A stretch of 64,000 nucleotides of DNA from Alcaligenes faecalis (lineage in GTDB: Bacteria > Pseudomonadota > Gammaproteobacteria > Burkholderiales > Burkholderiaceae_B). Of the stretch, positions 57,267-64,000 are shown piece by piece. The translations under genes and the position numbers were made by a program. The notes under the pieces are model-generated. The model did not search any database. It was not told the origin of the DNA and saw nothing but the letters and a program-made list of their open reading frames with translations. Within the stretch, counting starts at the first letter, position 1; every line of letters starts with the position of its first letter. The stretch lies in the NCBI RefSeq assembly GCF_002443155.1, contig NZ_CP023667.1, forward strand, positions 3,658,001 to 3,722,000, given 5' to 3'.

Positions 57267-57296
57267 AATATAGCACGTGGCTGTAAAGCCAAGCAA
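57267..57296 (-). promoter_or_regulatory. Promoter-like sequence for the rplC-rpsQ operon
   Basis: On the minus strand TTGCTT (57291-57296) is followed after 18 bp by TATATT (57267-57272), preceded by TGC to give an extended -10. It is about 100 bp upstream of rplC. The sequence resembles the one upstream of rplN (both have TGC before the -10), consistent with independent promoters for the separated ribosomal fragments. Confidence 0.6.
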
Positions 57297-57406
57297 GATT
57301 TACTGCAAAAATCTGCCCTAAACTGCTTGATTGACAACAGTTTTTTCGAATTTGGCCGTCGTGGCCATGCGGTCATGATCAGGAAAATTGATTCATGACC
57401 AATTTT

Positions 57407-58249
57407 CTATTGATGTGCCTTATTGACGAAACGGGCCACGTATTCGTTCACCGGCTCATCACGAATTTGAGCCGGAGTACCGCTTTGTTCCACCCTGCCC
57501 TCGCGCAGCACCACGATGTGTTGGCCAAGCCGCAATGCTTCATCAATATCGTGAGTAATAAAGATGATGGTTTTGTTCAGGCTGCTTTGCAGGCGTAGCA
57601 GCTCGTCCTGCATCTCGTAGCGAATCAGGGGGTCCAGGGCCGAGAAGGCCTCGTCCATCAACAGAATATCGGCATCAACGGCCAAGGCTCGGGCCAGACC
57701 AACCCGTTGCTGCATCCCGCCTGACAATTCATCAGGGTAGTTATCCGCATAGTCTTGCAGACCCACACGCTCCAGCCATAGCCGAGCCTGCTCTCTGGCT
57801 TGTGAACGCTTGTCACCCCGCACTTCCAGGCCAAAGGCAACGTTCTCCACCACCGTTAAATGGGGCAGCAAACCAAAGGCCTGAAAAACCATGCTGATTC
57901 CATAGCGACGGAATTGTCGCAAGCTGGCCATGTCCAGTTGCAGTATGTCCTGTCCGTCCACCAGCACCTGTCCGGCACTGGGGTCAATCAGGCGATTGAT
58001 GTGACGCACCAAGGTGGACTTGCCCGAACCGGACAAGCCCATGACGCAGGATATCTGTTGCGCGGGGAAGCAGGCATCCACGCCAGCCAGGCCCACGATG
58101 CAATCCGTCTGCTTTTGTACGGCCTGTTTGTCGGCTCCCTGCTTTAACAGTTCCACAGCTTCGGGTGCCCGATTGCCAAAGACTTTATAGACATCTCGCA
58201 ACTCTATCTTGCAGGCCTGCTCGCCGGACGACGTAGGAATGGTATTCAT
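57407..58249 (-). CDS. Glycine betaine/proline-type ABC transporter ATP-binding protein
   Basis: A 280-aa ATPase of the ProV/OpuAA group. Walker A is MGLSGSGKSTL, signature LSGGMQQRVGLARALA, Walker B ILLMDEAFSALDPLIR. It ends soon after the ATPase core and lacks the CBS-domain tail of E. coli ProV (400 aa), which suggests a different or absent ionic-strength sensing. Its start overlaps the permease gene by 4 bp. Confidence 0.92.
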   Translation of the reverse strand: MNTIPTSSGEQACKIELRDVYKVFGNRAPEAVELLKQGADKQAVQKQTDCIVGLAGVDACFPAQQISCVMGLSGSGKSTLVRHINRLIDPSAGQVLVDGQDILQLDMASLRQFRRYGISMVFQAFGLLPHLTVVENVAFGLEVRGDKRSQAREQARLWLERVGLQDYADNYPDELSGGMQQRVGLARALAVDADILLMDEAFSALDPLIRYEMQDELLRLQSSLNKTIIFITHDIDEALRLGQHIVVLREGRVEQSGTPAQIRDEPVNEYVARFVNKAHQ

Positions 58250-60180
58250 GCTTGCCTCCTGACCTTGCGGCGGTGACGCTGGGAGCGACCAAAGGATTGA
58301 GAGATTCGGTCAATGACAATGGCCAGGATCACAATCGCTACCCCCGCCTGCAAGCCACGTCCTATATCCAGGGTCTGAATGCCGGCCAATACGTCCTCAC
58401 CCAGACCTTGAGCACCAATCATGGAGGCAACCACCACCATGGACAAGGCCATCATAGTGGTTTGATTAATGCCCGCCATAATGCTGGGCCGCGCCAAGGG
58501 CAAGGTGACCTTGGTCAGCATTTGCCAGCGCGTGACCCCATAGGCCTGTGCCGCCTCCATCACATGCTTGTCCACCTGTCGCAGACCCAGGCTGGTCAGA
58601 CGAATCAAAGGAGGGACGGCATAAACCACGGTAGCCAGAACAGCGGGCACCTTGCCCAGGCCAAACAGCATCAGCACCGGAATCAGATACACAAAACTGG
58701 GCATGGTCTGCATCACATCCAGCACAGGCGTCAGCACTTTTCTTAGCAGGCGACTGCGAGCACTCAGAATGCCAACCGGAACACCGATCAGCACGGAGAA
58801 GACGGTCGCTACCAGCACCAGAGTGAAGGTTTGCATCAGCTTGTCCCACAGACCCATGGCTCCGATCAGATACAAGCCACCCACATAGAGCAGGACGGGC
58901 AGAAAACGTCGCTGCCCCCACCAGGCCAACAAACCGGTCAAGGCCAGAATCGCCCAGGCCGGCACCTGCTGCAAGACACGCTCTACCGGCAAGATGGCAT
59001 GCGTCAGAATCCAGGCGCTGATCTGGCGAAAACCCGTGCCCCAATCCTGTACGGCAACCAGCAACTGACGGTTCACCCAATCAGCAGCGGACCACTCCGG
59101 GAAGAAACGGGACTGCGCGGTGGCTGCGGGTTTTGTCGCCTGTGGCTCCAAGGCAGCCTGCAAGCGATCTGCCTGCGCCACCGGCATCCACTGACGCCAT
59201 TGCTCTTCGTTTTCTTTCAGGAACTTCTGTACCTGCGTGCTGGCGTTCTGCCCGCCTTCGGTCATGCCCAAAATGATCTTGTTCATCTGCTCGGGCTCCA
59301 GCTGGATCTTTTCAAACAAAGCCACCAGCTCGGGATAAGACTCCACGAAAGGAGTAGAAGCCGCTACGCCTATATGCGCCAGGATAAAGTCCGTCGGGCA
59401 AATCTTGCCCTTGCCGGAAACTGCAGCCTCCCAGCAGCCTTCATTAAAAGGAGCACTGGCCAGCTTCTTGAAGGAGTATTTGGCCATAAGGCCAGCAGGC
59501 TGCCAGTAGTAGAACAGGATGGGTTCTCGCCTGTCATAGGCCGCACTGATTGCGGCGTCCAGCGCCGCACCTGTGCCAGGCCGGAAGTTTTGATAATGCT
59601 CGCCCAGCCCATAGAGATCGAACAAGCGGCTATTGAAGGTTTCACATACCCAACCGGAGGGGCAGTTATAGAAGCGGCCTTTATTCGGCTGCTCCGGGTC
59701 GCTGAAAACAGTGGCGTAGCGCCCTAGATCTTCCACTTTCTGTAGATCGGGAGCAGTTGGCTTGATTCCCTTGTCCGGGTCGCCGTCGACGACATAGTCC
59801 GGTACATACCAGCCCTGCTCGGCTCCGCCCTTCAAAGTATTGCCTAGCACCTGGACCTGACCAGCTTCGATGGCCTTTTCGATGATCTCGGTACGTCCTG
59901 ACCAGATCTCGCCAATCACCTGAATATCATTTTGTGCCAGCGCACTTTCCAGAGCCGCCGAGGACCCTGGCACCCGCTCGGTCTTGCAACCGTAAGCCTT
60001 CTCCAGAATCTGCTGATACAGCTCGGTGCTGAATGCTGCGCTTTCCCAACTCAGATCGGCCAGACGCACCGGTTTATTGTCAGCACATGCTTGTGCCGAT
60101 GCATTAGCCCCCCACAGGCATAGCCACAACCCCAGGAAATACCACAGGGCCAGGAACGGCTTTCGTCTCCGATTTATCAT
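58246..60180 (-). CDS. Fused betaine-type substrate-binding protein and ABC permease
   Basis: A 644-aa fusion. The N-terminal signal sequence (about residues 8-30) is followed by an OpuAC/ProX-like binding domain (31-330) and, after a linker and membrane segments, a C-terminal permease of the ProW type (about 415-640, with ARSRLLRKVLTPVLDVMQTM and EAAQAYGVTRWQ). In the classic OpuA fusion the binding domain follows the permease; here it precedes it. It would be an osmoprotectant or choline/betaine importer with the ATPase downstream. GGAGG lies before the ATG. Confidence 0.9.
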   Translation of the reverse strand: MINRRRKPFLALWYFLGLWLCLWGANASAQACADNKPVRLADLSWESAAFSTELYQQILEKAYGCKTERVPGSSAALESALAQNDIQVIGEIWSGRTEIIEKAIEAGQVQVLGNTLKGGAEQGWYVPDYVVDGDPDKGIKPTAPDLQKVEDLGRYATVFSDPEQPNKGRFYNCPSGWVCETFNSRLFDLYGLGEHYQNFRPGTGAALDAAISAAYDRREPILFYYWQPAGLMAKYSFKKLASAPFNEGCWEAAVSGKGKICPTDFILAHIGVAASTPFVESYPELVALFEKIQLEPEQMNKIILGMTEGGQNASTQVQKFLKENEEQWRQWMPVAQADRLQAALEPQATKPAATAQSRFFPEWSAADWVNRQLLVAVQDWGTGFRQISAWILTHAILPVERVLQQVPAWAILALTGLLAWWGQRRFLPVLLYVGGLYLIGAMGLWDKLMQTFTLVLVATVFSVLIGVPVGILSARSRLLRKVLTPVLDVMQTMPSFVYLIPVLMLFGLGKVPAVLATVVYAVPPLIRLTSLGLRQVDKHVMEAAQAYGVTRWQMLTKVTLPLARPSIMAGINQTTMMALSMVVVASMIGAQGLGEDVLAGIQTLDIGRGLQAGVAIVILAIVIDRISQSFGRSQRHRRKVRRQA

Positions 60181-60464
60181 TCTTGTCCTCCTTCAACCCC
60201 GCCCATCGTCGCATTTGTTTCCAGGTCAAAGTGTGTCCGGTCGTAAAAAACTAACCGAAATCCGCTTTATCCAGTAGCAATGCCGGAATAGAAAAGTTGC
60301 GAAGGGACAGAGAGCCAGGCTTTTCTCGCCCAGGAAAGCGGGCAATAGTCGCCCCTTGGGTAGCATGCGAATCTTCAGAATCTGAAGGCCGGCTTGCAGG
60401 CGAAAAAAAACGCCATGCATTTGCATGGCGTTTCTTTCGATGTAACTCGAACAGCTAGGCAGAA
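60181..60464. other. Region between the betaine importer and rpsJ
   Basis: A 284-bp region with no gene. It holds the rpsJ terminator (60403-60433), an inverted repeat CTTCAGAATCTGAAG (60373-60387) that could be an operator of the betaine importer, and the importer's ribosome binding site. No clear promoter could be picked out for the importer. Confidence 0.55.
60403..60433 (-). terminator. Strong terminator downstream of rpsJ
   Basis: On the minus strand a stem of about 12 bp (AAACGCCATGCA pairing with TGCATGGCGTTT; 60408-60433) is followed by eight T. It ends the fusA-tuf-rpsJ transcript before the betaine importer, so rpsJ is separated from rplC at the transcript level too. Confidence 0.93.
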
Positions 60465-60776
60465 TTACTGCAGAGCGATTTCGACGTCAACACCGGCTGG
60501 CAAATCCAGACGCATCAGAGCGTCGACGGTCTTGTCGGTAGGATCGACAATGTCCATCAAGCGCTGGTGGGTACGCATTTCAAACTGATCGCGCGATGTC
60601 TTGTTGACGTGCGGCGAACGCAGAATGTCGTAGCGACGGATACGTGTTGGCAGTGGTACTGGACCACGAACAACAGCGCCGGTGCGCTTGGCGGTTTCTA
60701 CGATCTCAGCAGCAGACTGATCGATCAACTTGTAATCGTAAGCCTTCAGACGGATGCGGATTTTCTGGTTTTTCAT
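60465..60776 (-). CDS. rpsJ: 30S ribosomal protein S10
   Basis: A 103-aa protein beginning [20 protein letters not shown] and ending [19 protein letters not shown], full length. Besides its ribosomal role, S10 (NusE) takes part in antitermination with NusB. In most bacteria it is followed within a few hundred bases by rplC; here a terminator and the betaine importer intervene. It follows tuf by about 146 bp. Confidence 0.99.
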   Translation of the reverse strand: MKNQKIRIRLKAYDYKLIDQSAAEIVETAKRTGAVVRGPVPLPTRIRRYDILRSPHVNKTSRDQFEMRTHQRLMDIVDPTDKTVDALMRLDLPAGVDVEIALQ

Positions 60777-60854
60777 GGGTAATCCTAAAGAACGATATAA
60801 GTGGGGGCTTTTTGACTGAGCTTATCAATTGCTCGAAGAAACTCTGACTAAAAA

Positions 60855-60874
60855 GCACCCCTTTTGGGGGTAGC
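60855..60874 (-). terminator. Hairpin between tuf and rpsJ, possible attenuator
   Basis: On the minus strand ACCCC-CAAAA-GGGGT is followed by GCTTTTTA. The 5-bp stem is short, so it may lower rather than stop transcription from tuf into rpsJ. Confidence 0.5.
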
Positions 60875-60922
60875 AAAGACGCGGCGGGAAGGTTTGCACC
60901 TTCACACCGCGATCAAGGCTTA

Positions 60923-62113
60923 TTACTTGATGATTTTTGCAACCACGCCAGCGCCAACGGTACGGCCGCCTTCGCGAATAGCGAAGCGCAGACCTTCTTC
61001 CATGGCGATAGGAGCGATCAGGGACACTTTCATCGAAATGTTGTCGCCTGGCAGAACCATTTCCTTGTCTTCTGGCAGCTCGATGGTGCCGGTCACGTCA
61101 GTTGTACGGAAGTAGAACTGAGGACGGTAGCCCTTGAAGAAAGGAGTGTGACGACCACCTTCTTCTTTGGACAGAATGTACACCTCGGCGTCGAAGTCAG
61201 TGTGTGGCTTGATCGAGCCTGGCTTGGCCAGAACTTGACCACGTTCCACGTCTTCACGCTTGGTACCACGCAGCAGCAGACCGACGTTATCGCCAGCTTC
61301 GCCCTGGTCCAGCAGTTTGCGGAACATTTCAACGCCGGTACAAATGGTCTTGACCGTGTCTTTGATACCCACGATTTCGATTTCTTCGCCGACCTTGATG
61401 ATGCCGCGCTCAATACGACCGGTCACAACCGTACCACGGCCGGAGATCGAGAACACGTCTTCAACAGGCATCAGGAACGTACCGTCAACGGCACGCTCAG
61501 GCGTAGGAATGTAGTTGTCCAGCGCTTCGGCCAGAGCCAGAACGGCTTGGCTGCCCAGTGGGCCTTCGTCGCCTTCCAGAGCCAGTTTGGCCGAACCCTT
61601 GATGATCGGGGTGTCGTCGCCAGGGAAGTCGTACTTGGACAACAGCTCGCGAACTTCCATTTCAACCAGTTCGATCAGCTCTTCGTCATCAACCATGTCG
61701 GCCTTGTTCAGGAACACGATGATGTAAGGAACGCCAACCTGACGGCTCAGCAGGATGTGCTCGCGAGTCTGGGGCATTGGGCCGTCAGCGGCCGAGCAAA
61801 CCAAGATAGCGCCGTCCATCTGGGCAGCACCGGTAATCATGTTCTTGACGTAGTCAGCGTGGCCGGGGCAGTCAACGTGTGCGTAGTGACGGTTAGGCGT
61901 CTCGTACTCAACGTGCGAGGTGCTGATGGTGATACCACGTGCTTTTTCTTCAGGGGCGTTGTCGATCTGCGAGTAATCGCGTGCTTCGCCGCCGTATGCC
62001 TTGGACAGAACCGTGCAGATTGCAGCGGTCAGAGTGGTTTTACCGTGGTCAACGTGACCGATAGTACCGACGTTGACGTGCGGTTTAGTCCGTTCAAACT
62101 TACCTTTTGCCAT
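60923..62113 (-). CDS. tuf: Elongation factor Tu
   Basis: A 396-aa GTPase of full length. G1 is GHVDHGKT, the switch II region [12 protein letters not shown] and G4 NKADM are intact. It delivers aminoacyl-tRNA to the ribosome. It lies between fusA and rpsJ, the normal str-S10 junction. Many betaproteobacteria have a second tuf copy, which would lie outside this window. Confidence 0.99.
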   Translation of the reverse strand: MAKGKFERTKPHVNVGTIGHVDHGKTTLTAAICTVLSKAYGGEARDYSQIDNAPEEKARGITISTSHVEYETPNRHYAHVDCPGHADYVKNMITGAAQMDGAILVCSAADGPMPQTREHILLSRQVGVPYIIVFLNKADMVDDEELIELVEMEVRELLSKYDFPGDDTPIIKGSAKLALEGDEGPLGSQAVLALAEALDNYIPTPERAVDGTFLMPVEDVFSISGRGTVVTGRIERGIIKVGEEIEIVGIKDTVKTICTGVEMFRKLLDQGEAGDNVGLLLRGTKREDVERGQVLAKPGSIKPHTDFDAEVYILSKEEGGRHTPFFKGYRPQFYFRTTDVTGTIELPEDKEMVLPGDNISMKVSLIAPIAMEEGLRFAIREGGRTVGAGVVAKIIK

Positions 62114-62161
62114 GATTTATCCCAATTATGTTTTACAGGAAAACAAAAAAAATTGTTGAGC

Positions 62162-62181
62162 AGCCCGCCATAGGGCGGGCT
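62162..62181 (-). terminator. Hairpin between fusA and tuf
   Basis: An 8-bp GC-rich inverted repeat (AGCCCGCC at 62162-62169 with GGCGGGCT at 62174-62181). The T-run on the minus strand starts about 17 bases further on, too far for a classic terminator. It may be an attenuator or mRNA-processing site. Confidence 0.45.
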
Positions 62182-62191
62182 GATATTGCTA

Positions 62192-64000
62192 TTACTTACC
62201 GCGAGCGCTGATCACTTCGTCAGCCACGTTCTTTGGAGCTTCAGCATATTGCTTGAATTCCATGGTGTACGTAGCGCGACCTTGTGTTTGCGAACGCAGG
62301 CTGGTCGAGTAACCGAACATCTCGGCCAGAGGAACCTCGGCCTTGATGACCTTGCCACCACCAACCATATCGTCCATACCCTGAACCATACCGCGACGGG
62401 AGGACAAGTCACCCATCACTGTACCGGCGTATTCCTCAGGGGTTTCAACTTCTACAGCCATGGTCGGCTCCAGCAGAACTGGGGCAGCCTTGCGCATACC
62501 ATCCTTGAAGGCCATCGAAGCGGCCATACGGAAGGCGTTTTCGTTCGAGTCCACATCGTGGTACGAACCGAAGAACAGCGTAGCCTTGACGTCAACCACT
62601 GGGTAGCCAGCGACCACACCTGCGGACAGAGTTTCGCGGATACCTTTCTCAACGGCAGGAATGAATTCGCGAGGAACCACACCGCCCTTGATGGCGTCAA
62701 CGAACTCAAAGCCGCCGCCTGCTTCCAGGGGCTCCAGCTTGAGGACAACGTGACCGTACTGACCACGACCACCGGACTGCTTGACGAATTTACCTTCGAT
62801 TTCGTCGCAAGTCTTGCGGATGGTTTCGCGGTAAGCCACTTGTGGTTTACCCACGTTGGCTTCCACGCCGAATTCACGGCGCATGCGGTCTACCAGAACT
62901 TCCAGGTGCAGCTCGCCCATACCGGAAATAATGGTTTGGCCGGACTCTTCGTCGCTGCTGACGCGGAAAGAAGGATCTTCCTGAGCCAGACGGGACAAGG
63001 CCACGCCCATTTTTTCCTGGTCGGACTTGGTCTTTGGTTCCACAGCCTGCGAAATCACGGGCTCGGGGAACTCCATGCGTTCCAGAATGATGTGCTGACC
63101 AGCGTCACACAGGGTTTCACCTGTGGTCACGTCTTTCAGCCCCACCACGGAAGCGATGTCACCAGCAACCAGTTCTTTCAGTTCGGCACGGTTGTTTGCG
63201 TGCATCTGCAAGATACGGCCGATACGCTCTTTCTTGCCCTTGATAGGGTTGTAGACCGTGTCGCCCGAACGCAGAACGCCCGAGTAAACGCGCACGAAAG
63301 TCAATTGACCAACAAAGGGGTCAGTCATCAGCTTGAACGCCAGAGCGGACATAGGCTCTTCGTCGTTGGCTTTACGATGAATGACTTCACCGTCATCGTC
63401 CGTACCTTCGACAGGTGGAATATCCACTGGCGATGGCAGGTAGTCGATCACGGCGTCCAGCATGCGCTGTACACCCTTGTTCTTGAACGCGGTACCGCAC
63501 AGCATTGGCTGAATTTCGCAGGCAATGGTACGTGTACGCAGACCCAGGTTGATGTCCTCTTCGGAGAGATCACCGTTTTCCAGGTACTTGTTCATCAGGT
63601 CTTCGCTGGCTTCAGCAGCCGACTCGACCATTTTTTCGCGCCATTCTTCGGCCGAAGCTTGCAGCTCGGCAGGAATGTCGGTGTATTCAAATTTCACGCC
63701 GTTGCTGGCTTGATCCCAGATGATTGCTTTCATCTTGATCAGGTCAACCACGCCTTGGAACTCTTCTTCAGCGCCGATCGGGATAACGACAGGCACGGGG
63801 TGGGCTTTCAGACGCAGCTTGAGCTGGTCGTAAACCTTGAAGAAGTTAGCGCCAGTACGGTCCATCTTGTTGATGAAGGCCAGACGAGGCACGCCATACT
63901 TGTTGGCTTGACGCCATACGGTTTCCGACTGAGGCTGAACACCACCCACCGCGCAGTAAACCATGCAAGCGCCGTCCAGCACGCGCATGGAACGCTCAAC
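62192..64000 (-). CDS. fusA: Elongation factor G, C-terminal part
   Basis: The C-terminal 602 codons of EF-G; the N-terminus with the G1 motif lies beyond the right edge, and the frame runs on through position 64000. G4 is visible as [11 protein letters not shown]. Domains II to V follow, ending in [18 protein letters not shown]. It catalyses translocation on the ribosome. It is upstream of tuf in the str operon. Confidence 0.98.
   Translation of the reverse strand, partial: VERSMRVLDGACMVYCAVGGVQPQSETVWRQANKYGVPRLAFINKMDRTGANFFKVYDQLKLRLKAHPVPVVIPIGAEEEFQGVVDLIKMKAIIWDQASNGVKFEYTDIPAELQASAEEWREKMVESAAEASEDLMNKYLENGDLSEEDINLGLRTRTIACEIQPMLCGTAFKNKGVQRMLDAVIDYLPSPVDIPPVEGTDDDGEVIHRKANDEEPMSALAFKLMTDPFVGQLTFVRVYSGVLRSGDTVYNPIKGKKERIGRILQMHANNRAELKELVAGDIASVVGLKDVTTGETLCDAGQHIILERMEFPEPVISQAVEPKTKSDQEKMGVALSRLAQEDPSFRVSSDEESGQTIISGMGELHLEVLVDRMRREFGVEANVGKPQVAYRETIRKTCDEIEGKFVKQSGGRGQYGHVVLKLEPLEAGGGFEFVDAIKGGVVPREFIPAVEKGIRETLSAGVVAGYPVVDVKATLFFGSYHDVDSNENAFRMAASMAFKDGMRKAAPVLLEPTMAVEVETPEEYAGTVMGDLSSRRGMVQGMDDMVGGGKVIKAEVPLAEMFGYSTSLRSQTQGRATYTMEFKQYAEAPKNVADEVISARGK

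Overview
The window reads as chromosomal DNA of a betaproteobacterium of the order Burkholderiales, most likely family Alcaligenaceae (Alcaligenes/Bordetella relatives). This is inferred from the ribosomal protein sequences, infA lying between secY and rpmJ, the Lap-type adhesin locus and the gene style. It contains no tRNA, rRNA, CRISPR array or prophage that I can recognise. The only mobile element is one IS5-family insertion sequence.

Layout. (1) 1-6862, minus strand: the alpha/spc part of the ribosomal superoperon, read rplN-rplX-rplE-rpsN-rpsH-rplF-rplR-rpsE-rpmD-rplO-secY-infA-rpmJ-rpsM-rpsK-rpsD (rpsD cut by the window edge). (2) 7141-26939, minus strand: a complete LapADG-type surface-adhesin system. 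In transcription order it holds a TolC-like outer-membrane protein, a 73-aa unknown, LapB-like ABC exporter, LapC-like membrane fusion protein, a LuxR-type regulator, a 3513-aa adhesin with 16 tandem 390-bp repeats, the LapG periplasmic protease and the LapD c-di-GMP receptor. (3) 27023-28203: an IS5-family element (1181 bp, TTAA target duplication) inserted 84 bp upstream of the TolC-like gene, followed by an AT-rich, gene-free stretch to 29018. (4) 29019-41246, plus strand: a fatty-acid degradation cluster (aldehyde dehydrogenase, TetR/PsrA-like regulator with a perfect CAAAC-N4-GTTTG operator, FadE, thiolase, hydratase/3-hydroxyacyl-CoA dehydrogenase, FadL, hot-dog thioesterase, chalcone-isomerase-like protein, FadD). 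(5) 41401-46410, plus strand: sulfite reduction and siroheme synthesis (cysJ, cysI, cysG). (6) 46668-51144, minus strand: an operon for an AhpD-like protein, an acyl-CoA-dehydrogenase-like flavoprotein and a nitrate/sulfonate-type ABC importer, divergent from an AraC regulator (51274-52242). (7) 52444-57166, minus strand: the S10 part of the ribosomal cluster, rplC to rpsQ. (8) 57407-60180, minus strand: a betaine-type ABC importer with a fused binding protein-permease. (9) 60465-64000, minus strand: rpsJ, tuf and the C-terminal part of fusA.

The most striking large-scale feature is that the normally continuous S10-spc ribosomal cluster is broken twice. About 46 kb of adhesion, lipid and sulfur genes lie between rpsQ and rplN, and a betaine transporter lies between rpsJ and rplC. 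Each ribosomal fragment carries signals for independent expression: strong terminators after rpsJ and rpsQ, and promoter-like sequences before rplC and rplN.

The most complete biological system is the Lap locus. The adhesin has an N-terminal retention module with a TAA cleavage motif, LapG has its Cys-His-Asp triad, LapD has degenerate GGDEF and EAL domains, and all three type I secretion components are present, so a full c-di-GMP-controlled attach/release switch can be read from the sequence. The IS5 insertion may separate the secretion operon from its promoter. All eight single-base differences among the sixteen adhesin repeats are synonymous, which points to recent recombination or homogenisation.
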